A stretch of 64,000 bases of DNA from Trichosporon coremiiforme (Eukaryota > Basidiomycota > Tremellomycetes > Trichosporonales > Trichosporonaceae), in the NCBI GenBank assembly GCA_039545355.1, contig BCJJ01000001.1, forward strand, positions 152,427 through 216,426. The letters run 5' to 3'. Made by a program: the position numbers and the translations under genes. Shown here in pieces: positions 12,580 to 23,160 of the stretch (position 1 is the first letter of the stretch; each line of letters starts with the position of its first letter). The notes beneath the pieces were generated by a model. It worked only from the letters and a program-made list of their open reading frames with translations. It was not told the origin of the DNA and searched no databases.

Positions 12580-13317
12580 TTTGGTCAGATGCTGGAATGA
12601 TATATGGTCGAACTAGGAGAATAAGCCCATCAAGGGCGGCAGAGAAGTCGTGAAGAGTCTTGCTATCGCCCGCGATGAATTCAAGCTCTGATGTCGTTGG
12701 GTGCAGTCGTCGATGATCGTCGCAGAATGTTCAACATCCAACCTCGAAGCTCTGCGGGTAACCTCGATGTTCAAGACTCGACGTGATTCCCTTCAGGCGC
12801 ACTAAAGAACGCGGGGCCCACCATCACACCAAGCCATAGAGCTTTGACGCGTACAACGCCGAGGAAAGCCACAGAGCTTTGACGCGTATAACGCCGAGGC
12901 TAGGCGGCTCAGCACCCATGGTTCGATTCCTCCCCGTATGCTTGTCTGGAGTACGTGCAGAAAAGAAGGAATGGATGCATTCATGGGCTATAAAAGAAGT
13001 GGTGGCATGCAGAGAGATCTTGAAGAAAATGGCAGTCTGGCTGCCCCAAAGAAAACTCGAATACACCTCTTATTCTCTAGAGCCTCGGAAACTATAATGG
13101 CGACGACAGGGTATGAGATCCTGAGAACCCAGAACGAGGTTGCCAAGTAAGGTATCTGCAGGTGCAGCTTGCTTCCAGGATGTCTTGTGCCCTAAGGCTA
13201 GACCAGTGCGGTCGTCTGATGCGTCACCCAACTCAGTCGTTGCGAGATATTGCTGAAGGAAGCCGCCGACAACCAAGTAGAAGTACATTAATGCATAGTC
13301 GGTTACACCACGAGCCG
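12580..13317. other. Intergenic region with a 35-bp tandem duplication
   Basis: This is the upstream region of TAO3 and the 3' flank of POL31. It contains the direct repeat described separately at 12831-12899. A ggttcgattcc string at 12911-12921 resembles a tRNA B box but has no matching stem. I see no gene. Confidence 0.5.
12831..12899. repeat. Tandem duplication, 35-bp period, two copies
   Basis: Copies at 12831-12864 and 12866-12899 share a 34-nt core with two C/T differences (CCATAG/CCACAG and GTACAAC/GTATAAC). It lies upstream of TAO3. The function is unknown. Confidence 0.85.
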
Positions 13318-15013
13318 TCACTCCTCCTTCACCTCCATTTTGATCTCTCCGATCCATGGAGGCACTTCGAACGCGACCGTCTTCACCTCAAGGGTTTCCA
13401 GGCAGACAAGTGCCACAGTACCGGTAGCCGCAAAGCTCGGCAACATCACAATCCTGGTCTTGTCTTCGTCGCCAACTAAGGCCGTCTCAAACTCGGGCTG
13501 GTTTCCGACGACGTAGACGTTGGGGCGGTCGCGAATGATGAAGGGATCGTTATCCGGGAAGGGGTAGATCCAAAGCGTGTCCGGGGCTGTCGGAGCGATG
13601 TGTCGCCACTCCAGTGTGCGCTCCGCCATCGGCAGACGCGACTTGCCAGGCAGGTACTTGAACACGTCGTCGATCGTCTGTCCTCCCGAACACAGGAAGC
13701 TGTCTGTCAGCTAAAGCAGAGCCCTCCCTAGCTCACCTTCGGTCGCCGATCTCGAGCCACGTAGGATTCGTGTTGCATTCCAGTCCCTCCATCTTCTTCC
13801 CTCCGAACATGACCTTCGGCATAGGTTGCTGGGGGAGCACGACGCCACACGGGTCAGAAGGACCCGGTACGAGGTTCATGGGCAAGGAAGACGCCAGCAA
13901 GTCTGACAGCATGTGCGCCAGGTTCTTCGTAGGGTGATTCATGTCGGCCTTCTGGGTTCCGGAACCGAAGCGTTTCTAAAGTCAGCCAAGAGAGGTGAGG
14001 TGTCATTCACAATCTTGCGGTCATCCTGGCCCTTGACTGGGGTGGCGAGGGTGTTGCCCGCAAAGATCACGCGGGCTATCCGTGATCCCTCCACCTGATC
14101 CTGCCGCGTCAGTTCAGAGGCAGCGCACTTCACTCACCTGGACTCCGCCGTTCTCTCCCATCAGCCACTCCACAAGGAGCTCTGACTTCAGATCCGGCGC
14201 AGAGGTTTCGTTGCCAACGGACAACCCCGATACGAGCGCAACCCAGGTCTTGCTCTCCGACTTTTCTGGATGTCAGGCAATGCCAATGCGAAGTACTTAC
14301 CATCGTCAACATCCATGCTTTCCTTTGCCTTCCCCTTGCCGTTTGTGGTGCCCGAGGAGCTGGGATGGTAGACGTCGGGCATGCTTGCGAAGCAAAGTTC
14401 CATCACTTCGAAGTCGCCATTGGAGTTCTCGAAGCCGAGTACACCCATGATCACTCCAGTCACGAAGCCACCGCCTTCGCGATCGCGCTCCTTCCGGATG
14501 ACATCTCCGACTAGGCGTACACGTCCTGACTCGTCCTCCAAATGCACAGCGTCCTGGCTGGAGTAGAACTTTGGGCGAGGAGCAGGAGGGGCGATCCAGT
14601 TCTGGATGTCAGCCTGTGCACACAAGTGAGGAGGTATGTAGACTCACGCTTCGCGCCATGTCCTCTAGAACATTAGGCTTCAGGGGCATGTCCATGTAAA
14701 CAGTGCCGACGATGTAGCAAGGTTGACCTCTGTTGAGGTCAAGGATACGGGGGAGAAGTCGAGGTTTGACTGAGGTTAGAATCTTCCTTGCTGGACACCT
14801 ACAGTGACGTTCTGCCCAAAGGCGCTTCGCCTGCTCTTCGACAACGGGTCGAAGCTCCACCAAGCGAACGAAGTAGACGTTGGCGTACTGGTGCTTGAAT
14901 GACCGTTTTGATGGGTCAATCAGAAATGGTTTAGACAGTTCCGGCAGAGACGAGTAGGGCACCGATGGCCGATGAAGCACATTTCCTGCTTTAGGCTTGA
15001 CCTCGACTGCCAT
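13318..15013 (-). CDS. POL31: DNA polymerase delta subunit 2 (Pol31/Cdc1/POLD2)
   Basis: This is the B-subunit of the replicative polymerase delta, an OB fold plus an inactive phosphoesterase domain that bridges the catalytic subunit and Pol32. Seven exons give 490 residues, near the yeast length of 487. Introns are 14802-14770, 14647-14602, 14300-14266, 14137-14101, 14010-13976 and 13736-13700; all close in frame and most carry CTGAC before the acceptor. Diagnostic segments include YANVYFVRLVELRPVVEEQA, LLPRILDLNRGQPCYIVGT, FYSSQDAVHLEDESGRVRL, GPSDPCGVVLPQQP and CSGGQTIDDVFKY. The gene is divergent from RAD52 across 256 bp holding an ACGCGT box, suggesting shared G1/S expression. Introns 1 (33 nt) and 6 (37 nt) are among the shortest here. 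Confidence 0.95.
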
Positions 15014-15090
15014 GGAGACGCAGTTTCGTTGTGGCGACTGTGGGGGGAAGAAGACGGGGTGAGGTCAGACATTGCGGACTCTGGAATCTG

Positions 15091-15096
15091 ACGCGT
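15091..15096. promoter_or_regulatory. MCB-like element in the POL31/RAD52 divergent promoter
   Basis: The palindrome ACGCGT matches the MluI cell-cycle box bound by MBF (Mbp1/Swi6) in ascomycetes. It sits between the start codons of POL31 (15013) and RAD52 (15270), and a related GACGCGG lies about 10 bp away. Function in this organism is inferred from motif and gene content. Confidence 0.5.
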
Positions 15097-15269
15097 TCAT
15101 GAGACGCGGCTGGTGCGGAAATACCTCCGCGGCTGACTTTCGAGATTACCTCACCCGGTGTCACAACAACAAATGCCTTCCCTTCTCTCCGGTTTGCCAC
15201 CGCCGTCTTCCTATCATACTTCATACCTCTGGCTCCCTCGACACTTAAGCGCGTGCTCAAAGGGATCGC

Positions 15270-17099
15270 ATGTCCTTGTCCGGTCATCTCATCAAACAAA
15301 TGAACGGCTCATATCTGGGCTCCATGCCCCCTCCCGACCAAATGCCTGTTCAGACACCCCAAATGCCCGGCGGTGGAGGCTTCCCTAGTCATCTCATTGA
15401 CGGCCACAACAGTCAATGGGGGTCCCACCACGGCTCGCAGATGCTGGGGTCCGGGTACGGCAGCCAGGCGACACCCAGGTTCACGCAGTGGTCTGAGGAA
15501 AGGGTAGCCATGATGCAGGCGCGGCTGAACAAGAAGCTCGGGCCGGAGTACATCTCTCAGCGACCAGGCGGCGGTGGTTCGAAGTTCACGTATGTGCAGT
15601 AGCTTTGGATCTTGTGCGCTGACATACAGCTATGTCGAAGGGTGGAAAGGTACATAAGCGCAGCGACAACCAAACTGACCCACAGCTGTTCAGCTCGCTA
15701 ATGAGGTCTTCGGGTTCAATGGCTGGTCTTCGAATATCGTCAAACTGAGCACAGACTTTGTGAGCGATTCTGCAACGGACGGGGAAGGGCTGACATTCAG
15801 ATGGATGTGAAGGAAGGCGAACGCGTATGGATTTCGGTGACTGCCATTGTCCGCATCACCCTGCAAGACGGGTGTTCGCACGAGGACGTCGGGCATGGTC
15901 ATTGCGAGAACATGAAGGGCCGCGCGGCCGCCATAGAGAAGGTAGGCACTGCAGCTAATCCTCATACTGACGATCAGGCGCAGAAGGAAGCTGTCACCGA
16001 TGCGACCAAACGCGCTCTGAAGACATTTGGTAATGTTCTTGGTCTCTGTATCTACGATAAGGAGTTCAACAACCAGATCAGCAAGATCAAGGCTGGCCCA
16101 CCGGTGAGTGTGAAACTCCCGCGGTCTCTGACATACAGCCCAAGGTCAAGGTTGAGGACCTGTACCGCCGCCCAGAGTTCGAACCGCAACCCCAGCCTGC
16201 TCCGCCCGCTCCTTCACGAGCCTCTGCCGTTCCGTCTCACATTTCTGGCTTCCCAAAAGCGGCGCCGCCACTTGCTGCTCGTCGAGTGTCCGCAGGGTCG
16301 ACCGTCGCTCGCGCGAACTCACCACCGCTACGAGCAATTGCAGACGACACAACGGACTTTTCGGCAGACGATGGATTCAGCTTCTCGCAGGATGACTCAT
16401 TCTTCAGTCATATTGACGAGTCAGAGCTTATGTCGGCGGATGTCAAGCGGGAAACGTGGGCCGAAGGTTTGCGCTGAAGAGCTGACATCAGGTCGTTAAA
16501 GCACTTACACAATGGGGCTATGGACTCTGAAGCCGAACCTGTGTACCGGCACCGGCAGCGACCTGACGCTCCTCTGGAGGCGGATACGTCAGGAGTGTCT
16601 GACAGATCCCTTAGTGGAGGAGAAGAGAGCAAGAAGCGGAAGATTGGAAGCTTCACGAGGACGCCATCAGTGAGCGACCATTGCACGCCAGGCTGACATT
16701 TGCAGACCGGTGATATAGCGGCAGCAGCGGCGCGTCGGGCGGCAGCTATTCGTGCAGCACAGGCGCAGTCTGACAGCGTGAGATTACCGTCTCCTGACAA
16801 GCCTGCTGGCGGCCTCAATGATCTGGCGGCGCCGCCGGCGGGTTTCGGACGGCCAACCCTCAACCTAGACACAGAGAACATTCGCCCCGGCGAGTTTACA
16901 AACTTTGCCAGTGCTAAGGGCATGCGGAAGGACGGGTGAGATGGCTTGCGACGAGAGCGAGACACTGAAGATCAGGAGCGCTTCCCCGACGAAGTCGGAC
17001 GGAGGACGAACCCGACCAGGGGGGCCGCGCTCAGCGCTGAGCGAGATTCCGGCTGGCGATGTTGCCGAATGGCAGAGCAAGCGCTCGCGAGTGCAGTGA
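15270..17099 (+). CDS. RAD52: DNA recombination and repair protein Rad52
   Basis: Rad52 anneals single strands and mediates Rad51 loading in homologous recombination. Nine exons give 509 residues. Introns are 15590-15629, 15650-15685, 15760-15800, 15942-15977, 16104-16138, 16456-16491, 16670-16705 and 16936-16975. The conserved N-terminal ring domain is clear: LNKKLGPEYISQRPGGGGS, EGWKAVQLANEVFGFNGWSS, the Arg-rich ISVTAIVRITLQDG strand, HEDVGHGHCENMKGRAAA and KEAVTDATKRALKTFGN. The C-terminal half is disordered, with an acidic ADDTTDFSADDGFSFSQDDS segment in the usual RPA/Rad51-binding region and a basic ESKKRKI patch. The sixth intron uses a GTGGGC donor. The last intron has a weak branch site; without it the protein ends at 16939. 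The N-terminal call is firm. Confidence 0.95.
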
Positions 17100-17398
17100 A
17101 GCAAGTCGTCCAAGCCTTCAAGGCGCAAAACGTTCCTCTTCTGGGTTAAGGTTCTCGGTGTCAACATTGTAATAGTTTCAGTGCCATGTCGTTAATGTGT
17201 CCTGTCCCTCACGCGTCGGCGCACGCGACGACCCCTCATGATATCCAAACGCATTCCTCCTTTCCTCCACTTTCCTTCCTCATAGATTCGATGTAGAAAC
17301 ACAGCATATTATCATTTAATCTAGAGCCATACCGGTATATGCTGCATATCTTACTGTACACCACTTTTTAGCTGTGATTTTGGGGGGTGCTAAAGTGC

Positions 17399-18252
17399 TT
17401 AAGCCTTCCAGACCTTCTCGACGAGCTCAGTGAGACCAATGTCGTTGGTGTTGAACTCGTAGACGCCGAGGACGGCGCCGGCGGTGGCGAAGCGGAGGAG
17501 CCAGCGGGCAGCGTGGCCGAGGGCACCGAACTTGCGTTCGTGGACGTAGTCGTCAATACAGGAGGTGAAGCCCATGTGGGTGTGGGCGACGAGGGTGATG
17601 CCGAGGACACCGTCGACGATGGGCTGTTGGGTCAGTTTGCCCGTTCTTCCCAGCAACAGCTTGATCAACTCACGTGGGCAGTGGGGGAGACAACAGCAGC
17701 AGAGACGGCAAGGGGGATCAGCGAGGCGGCGATGAAACGCTCAAAGGCCCAGTGGTACGAGCCGTGGGCGGGCTTGCCGATCTCGGGGAACGCGGTAGCG
17801 TCGTTGACGGTGCCCTTGAGGATGGCTTGTTGTCAGCTAAGGCCGGCTAGGGAGCGAGCTCACCATTGTCGGGGGTGTACTTGAAACCACCAGTCTCCTC
17901 AGGGGAAATGGCACCATTGCGAGCGACCTTGGAGGCTTGGACGGCGGAGACGCGGGCTGTCTGTTAGCTAAGAACGCAACGTCGAAAGCATGAGGGCGCC
18001 GAGTCTCGAACGAGTTGAAGCAGTCGCGCATTGCATATGCACTGCTCATCAATCGTGGACCGGCTCCTCAAGTCGTGTGCGAGTGTTGCAGACGACAGGA
18101 CGAACAGCCGAGCTTGCGACAAACAGCTGTTCTCGTGCGGGGCGATCGCTTTGCTCCAACGGCTTTTCGAAAACTCCAAGTCGACACTAACAGGTGTGGA
18201 TACCGCGAACACCGAGACCGACGGCGCGAGAGACGGGACGGACGAACGACAT
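17399..18252 (-). CDS. SDH4: Succinate dehydrogenase membrane anchor subunit (CybS/SDHD)
   Basis: This is the small cytochrome b anchor of mitochondrial complex II, which holds haem b and part of the ubiquinone site. Four exons give 176 residues. Exon 1 (18252-18192) encodes MSFVRPVSRAVGLGVRGIHT, a basic mitochondrial presequence. A long first intron (18191-17957) follows, with shorter ones at 17863-17826 and 17673-17624. Three membrane helices are visible around HWAFERFIAASLIPLAVSA, PIVDGVLGITLVAHTHMG and RWLLRFATAGAVLGVYEFNT. The His of VAHTHMGF is in the expected haem-ligand region and is followed by the family's DDYV motif. The length is typical. It is divergent from the ING gene. Confidence 0.93.
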
Positions 18253-18856
18253 GATGAGTGGTGAGTGAGACGTTGACGTTGAGCAAGAGCAAGATGTCGA
18301 CCTGTACGCTGTACCAGCCATGCGCGGACCGTCCCCTCGCTGCTCGGCCCCTCTCAGCCGGCGCAGTGAGACTCCAATGCCCCCGTCCACCATACACGAC
18401 TGGGCCACTCACCCAGCCCTCAATTGGCTTCAACTCGATTGGACCGACGCTCCTCGGTCGTTTGGTCCCGCTCTGGCCCCGACATTTCCAGCCTACGCAG
18501 AGTGCGCAGGGTACGCAGGGTACGCGCGCGGCGGGAAGACTCGCGGTGATATCGGAGTTTTCCGGGCGCAACGCCTGCCCAATCGCGGCGAGTCTATTAG
18601 GTGTCTCTGGGCAGCTGGGAGTTTATGTACCACACGCTGCTCCGTGATCGAAAGTTCTGAAGCAATATGCAACGCACTGCTGTGCAAGCAAATGAAAGCT
18701 CTCTGAAAACACCAGCGACGAGGCAGATGCTACAAGAGTGTGCGGGGGGATGTGAGGTGGTGAAGATCAGACAGAAGGGGCATAGGTGATGAGTCAGGAC
18801 GTTTGCCACCTAGCACCTGGAATTGTGTTTTGAAACGACTCCATCAACCATCCACC
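18253..18856. other. Divergent promoter region, SDH4 / ING gene
   Basis: This 604-bp region lies between two start codons on opposite strands. Open frames here lack splice support or homology that I recognise. A short duplicated GTACGCAGG motif is present near 18509-18525. I see nothing else in it. Confidence 0.45.
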
Positions 18857-19907
18857 ATGGTGACCCCTCTGCATGTGCACCCGCACTTTGCACCTGAGGA
18901 GGCTGCGGCAGTTGCAGCGGAGTTTGTCTCCAGTGAGCCTTCAATGCTTTATTTAACTGACCTACAGGCCTCGACAATCTGCCCGGCGAGGTGACCTTTC
19001 TGCTCAAGGAGATCCAGGACAAGGACCAGCGCATAGCTGGTAAGCTTCCAAAGGCCCTTGTCCTAGCTGACAGACAGGTCTGTTGAACCGGATCAACAGC
19101 CGGCACTACAGCCTGACAAAGCCGATCAAGAATCTTGGCTCAGCGCAGACCTCAAACCTGAATCCGTCATTCACTCTTCCGATCGCGGTAGGCCAGCCGA
19201 TCCCGACAGCACACATGAGCACGAAGGACCAGCAGACCATCACGAAGATCCAGGGAGAGTGGGCCAAGATTGAGGCACTGCAGGACGATAAGGTCAAGCT
19301 CGCTGAGCGGTTGGAGCGGATCGTGAACCGCGCGCGCGAGCGCGGACGACATGAATGGAAGAAAGTCGGTGGCATCGACATCAATGAGCTCGAGACAGAA
19401 GTCAAGCTCAGCGACCTCGGTGGTGCGGACCTTGTTCTTCCTCCGCAAGGGCTCGGCAGTGGGCACGACGGACGAAAGGACAAGCGCAAGGGAAAGGGCA
19501 CTGTTCCACTCGCGATCCAGATCAGCTCGGCAGGCAGCTCTCTCGGCATTCCTTCTCCGGCAGGCACCCCGGGCGGAAGCCGCAGCGGCAGTGTTGGACG
19601 CGGTGGTGGGCGGAGGAAGGAACAGCAGCAGCAGCACGAGGTCGAGGTGCCTGCAGCGGATGACATGGAGGTCGAGGGTGAGGTCGAGCCCGATGACGCG
19701 CTGTACTGCTTCTGCCAGCAGAAAAGTTACGGTGAGATGATTGGCTGCGACAACAGCAAGTGCCCGTATGAGTGGTTCCATGTCAAGTGCGTCAACATGT
19801 CCGGACCCCTCCCTGACACCTGGTACTGCCCCGAGTGTGTTACAAAGTTGGGCCTCGCCAGCAGTGACGGCAAGATCCAGAAGGACCGCAAGGGACGGAA
19901 AAAGTAG
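18857..19907 (+). CDS. ING-family PHD-finger chromatin protein
   Basis: ING proteins read H3K4 methylation and belong to NuA4/NuA3 acetyltransferase or Rpd3 deacetylase complexes (Yng2, Yng1, Pho23 in yeast). Three exons give 325 residues, with 35- and 38-nt introns at 18933-18967 and 19040-19077. The N-terminal ING helical domain is recognisable by LDNLPGEVTFLLKEIQDKDQ. The middle is low in complexity, with Gly/Ser and a QQQQ stretch. The C-terminus is a canonical PHD finger: CFCQQKSYGEMIGCDN, then CPYEWFHVKCV and TWYCPEC, with the Cys4-His-Cys3 pattern complete. After it comes a short basic tail (KDRKGRKK). Which of the three paralogue groups it belongs to cannot be settled by eye. Confidence 0.93.
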
Positions 19908-20193
19908 GCCCTCCATGAGGGTGACCGGTTGTGCTCCGTTTGTACCATCTTATCATGTATTGTATTTTGCCGGCTTGGTGACTGCGCGCTAACCGGGTGT
20001 GGATCTCTCGGCATGGAAAGATATGCTGGCTGATCGTGGCTGTGTGTGGTCATGACCACCTAACTTGTCGCCCTGACCAGAGTGTCCTTGCACAGCCTAA
20101 ATCCAATCTTGTATCCATGCATTCTCGCAACAAAGCCATAACAAGGGAAGGAGGCAAAAAAGTTAGATCAAACTCCCTAACAAACGAATTGCA
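19908..20193. other. 3' flank between ING gene and the Gly/Tyr-rich gene
   Basis: These are the 3' flanks of two convergent genes. No further coding signal is seen. Confidence 0.4.
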
Positions 20194-20770
20194 TTAATCC
20201 ACATCATCACCGAAATCACCACCAATGAAGTCATCTACACCATCGCCGAAGTTGTCAACGCCACCGCCGAAGTCGTTGTCCCCGTAAGCTTAGAAATCAC
20301 CACTGAAATCACTACTGAAATCGCCAGAATCACCGAAATCATTGTCCTGGCCGTCTTTACATTCGTCCATACAAGTGTCATGCTGGCCCTGTGCATTGCT
20401 AGCATAAGTCTTTCGTGGACAGTTGCGTTCTACTCACATCAGCGATCATATTACTGAGCACCATACCTCCGAGAAGGCCATCACCGGCACTGAGCATGGC
20501 AGCACCACCAGGACCCATACCACCACCCATGCGCTGGGGCCGGCTCATCATCATGGGCTGCTGCAGGTACATCATCGGCTGCTGGCCGTAGCCGCCGCCA
20601 TAGCCCTGCTGAACGTAGACTGGAGGAGGGCGCGCACCATTGTAGCCCCGGTGGCCATAGCCCTGTTGTCCGTATGCCTGCTGTCCGCCATGGTGGTTGT
20701 TCAGCTTCGAGGAGAGCTTGGAGAAGAGCCCACCGCGGTGCAACGACTCGCCTTGGTTGCTCTGCTGCAC
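20194..20770 (-). pseudogene. Gly/Tyr/Gln-rich small protein gene with interrupted DFG-rich tail
   Basis: The main exon encodes a basic LFSKLSSKLNNHHGG segment, several QQGYG repeats and a glycine-rich MGPGGAAMLSAGDGLLGGM block. A GTGAGT intron (20437-20389) leads to an acidic exon with CMDECKDGQDNDFGDSGDF. Small fungal proteins with this order (basic N-terminus, QGY repeats, glycine helix, DFG-rich tail) are common, but their function is unknown. Two things are odd. A TAA at 20292-20290 stops the frame in the middle of the DFG-type tail, and the same frame then continues for about 30 more codons of the same composition (AYGDNDFGGGVDNFGDG) to a second stop at 20196. Also, no in-frame ATG is visible at the 5' end, so either an upstream exon is spliced in or the gene is degenerate. 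The upstream region is an LTR-like repeat. Confidence 0.5.
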
Positions 20771-20849
20771 CAGTATGTTGTTCCGAGGAGGAGACCGGAT
20801 ATGTCAGGTGATGCTGGAAAGGCTTTGTAGAAATCCAGACTGCCCGGGG

Positions 20850-21159
20850 CCCAAGCAACGATGCTGCTCGTAGGGTGGCTAGACTTGAACTGATCAACTG
20901 AGAATGTGGTTGCATAGAATGGCCAGATGGCCACTTATATATCTGCAGGCAGCTAGGGAACAATGAGACTAGCTGCAGACTACTCGGAAGATGTCGTAAG
21001 ATGTCGGGCGCCGACGCCGGCGCCGAGAATGCGTGTAAGAAGCATGTTGAGCATGTTCTCAGCTAGAACAATAGAAACATTGAGAACGGGGGGTGCCGAC
21101 TAGGAGGAGTACGGGCCGAGTGCCGTGAGACACGTGGGAACATCACGTGACTCACAACA
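20850..21159 (-). mobile_element. LTR copy A, diverged solo LTR-like element
   Basis: On the minus strand this begins TGTTGTGAGTCACGTGAT and aligns with the start of LTR copy C. Shared blocks follow: a GCACCCCCCGTT segment, a reverse-complement match to AACAATGAGACTAGCTGCAG, a TATA-like ATATATAAGTGG, a GATCAGTTCAAGTCTAG block and CATCGTTGCTTGGGC. The downstream third is strongly diverged and merges into the Gly/Tyr-rich gene. A target-site duplication is not recognisable. The 5' end is 57 bp upstream of tRNA-Asp. Confidence 0.7.
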
Positions 21160-21216
21160 AGGCTTATAGTCACGTTGCCAGTCAGGATTCCGAATCAGCT
21201 CTAAGGTGGCACCTCG

Positions 21217-21288
21217 TTCCTGATCGTATAACGGCTAGTATGCTCGCTTGTCACGCGGGAGATCGGAGTTCGATTCTCCGTCAGGAAG
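21217..21288 (+). tRNA. tRNA-Asp (GUC)
   Basis: The acceptor stem TTCCTGA pairs perfectly with TCAGGAA. The D arm (GTAT...GTAT), the anticodon loop TTGTCAC (GUC) and the T arm GGAG-TTCGATT-CTCC are all present, followed by discriminator G. It is 72 nt without an intron and is identical to the minus-strand copy at 26717-26788. Confidence 0.95.
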
Positions 21289-21502
21289 CTTTCCTTTTGA
21301 AGTTTGTCGTTCCAGAACAGACTGTTTGCCCCTTAAGGAGGGGGACAGTCTGGCGCTCAAGCCTTTTTCATGATGGCCCCTTGTAGAGACACTCTAGGTA
21401 AGATAGCAGAACACACACGCCCCCGAATCACACACCCACTGATCTCTAACGCATGCATGATGACAAGCTTTGTACAAAATCTACCTATACCCTAGATACT
21501 GC

Positions 21503-23160
21503 TTAGGCGGCGACGGGCTGCTCGCCGCGCTTAACGGCCTCGATAAGGGCGCGGACGCCGTCCTCGCCCTTGACCTTGAAGACGCGCTTCTTGAGGGCCT
21601 CGAGCTCGGAGAGCTGCGACGGGAGGACGTCGCGCTTGAAGTTGAACGTGGCGTGCTCCTTGGCGGGGAGAGCGAGCTCGACAGCCTCGGAGAACTTGGC
21701 GGGGTGCGCCGTCGAGAGCGTGACCCAGGTCGAGGTGGGGGCCTTCTTGACCGCGCGCTCCTGCGACGCGAGGCCGACGGCCGTGTGCGGGTCGACGACG
21801 TACGAGCCGAACTTGTCGTCCTTGTTGTAATACTTCTTGATCTCGGCGAGCGTCTCCTCGTCAGAAACACGCTCGGCCCAGAACTCCTTGCCGGCCAGCT
21901 CCTTCACGGCCTGGCCCATGTCGACGCGGCCGGTCTGGCGCAGCTCGTCCATCCACGAGTTGAGCTTGGCCTGCGCGGCGGCGCGACGCTCCTCCGGCGA
22001 GCCTTCGGCGGGCAGCGTGTCGTACGCGAGGTACCAGAGAAGACGCTCGAAGTTGGAGGAGAGAAGAATGTCCATGGCGGGGGAGTAGGTGGGCTTGACC
22101 TCGCCCGAGCCGGCGGGCTTCTCGTAACGGCCGGTGGAGAAGAAGCGCTGGAGAATGTCATTCTCGTTGGTGGCAACGACAAGCTCCTTGCACGGGAGGC
22201 CGAGACGCTTGGCGTACCAGCCGGCGAGGATGTCGCCGAAGTTTCCGGTGGGGACGACGAACTGGACGTCCTTGCGCTTCTCCTGGGGCAGGAGGAAGTA
22301 GGCCTGGAAGTAGTAGACGATCTGGGCGAGGATACGAGCCCAGTTGATAGAGTTGACGGCACCGAGACGGTGCGTCTTGTTGAACTCGGCGTCACCGAAG
22401 CACGACTTGACAATCGACTGGCAGGTGTCGAAGTCCGAGTCCTCGACAGCGACACAGTACACGTTCGCGTCCGGGACAGTCGCCATCTGCGCCTCCTGGA
22501 TAGGTGAGACACGTCCGTCGGGGTAGAGGATGAAGATGGTGATCGAGGGCTTGGAGCGGAGGCCGTAGATGGCGGCGGAGCCGGTGTCGCCGGAGGTAGC
22601 GCCGAGAACGGTCAGGTGCTCCTTCTCGCCCTCACCGAGCTCAGCATTGCGCTTCTCAAGGAGGTACGCGAAGACGTTGCCGACGAACTGCAGAGCGACG
22701 TCCTTGAACGCCCACGTCGGGCCGTGCCATAGCTCGAGGACGTACTCGTTGTCGCCCGTCTGTCGCAGCGGCGTGACCTTGGGGTCACGGAAGGTCGAGT
22801 ACGAGCGGTCGATGATGTCCTTCAGGTCGGCGGACGGGATCGAGTCGGTCGGGATGAAGAGCGAGAGGATCTCGTAGGACAGCTCGGGGAATGAGAGCTT
22901 GGCCCACTTCGTCTCCCAGTCTTCGGGGAGCTTGGGAATCTCGGTGGGGATGTAGAGACCTCCGTTGGGGGCAAGGCCGGTCAGGACGGCCTGGTCATCG
23001 TCAGCACTACTGTCTTCCCTCGCGTAATGAACGTGTTGCTGGACATGGCGACAGCGGCGGCGAGCGCTTCCGCATTTCGCCGGCTGCTCGGACAACTCAC
23101 CTCGTCGAACGAGAGCGTCTCAGCGCCACCGCGGGTCGAGAAGTACCTCGTCTGCGACAT
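21503..23160 (-). CDS. THR4: Threonine synthase
   Basis: This PLP enzyme converts O-phosphohomoserine to threonine, the last step of threonine biosynthesis. Exon 1 (23160-23101) encodes MSQTRYFSTRGGAETLSFDE. A 110-nt intron (23100-22991) joins in frame to AVLTGLAPNGGLYIP, the hallmark of the fungal threonine synthase N-terminus. The total is 515 residues against 514 in yeast. The Schiff-base lysine lies in HGPTWAFKDVALQF at about residue 116. The glycine loop for PLP phosphate (LGATSGDTGSAAI) and the VPTGNFGDILAGWYAKRLG segment are intact. The 3' part codes for KRDVLPSQLSELEALKKRVF near the C-terminus. A longer in-frame start would read through the intron and is rejected. Confidence 0.97.

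Noticed and set aside
12900..12960. Possible tRNA remnant at ggttcgattcc
   Set aside because: The sequences on both sides do not pair as a T stem, and no acceptor or anticodon arm is present.
15270..15602. RAD52 ending at the stop after TYVQ
   Set aside because: The stop lies in a 40-nt intron with a clear GTATGT donor and GCTGACATACAG acceptor; splicing restores the conserved TYVEGWK.
21470..22507. 345-codon plus-strand frame across THR4
   Set aside because: It is antisense to a clear threonine synthase, with the low-complexity Leu/Glu/Gly/Arg composition typical of shadows.
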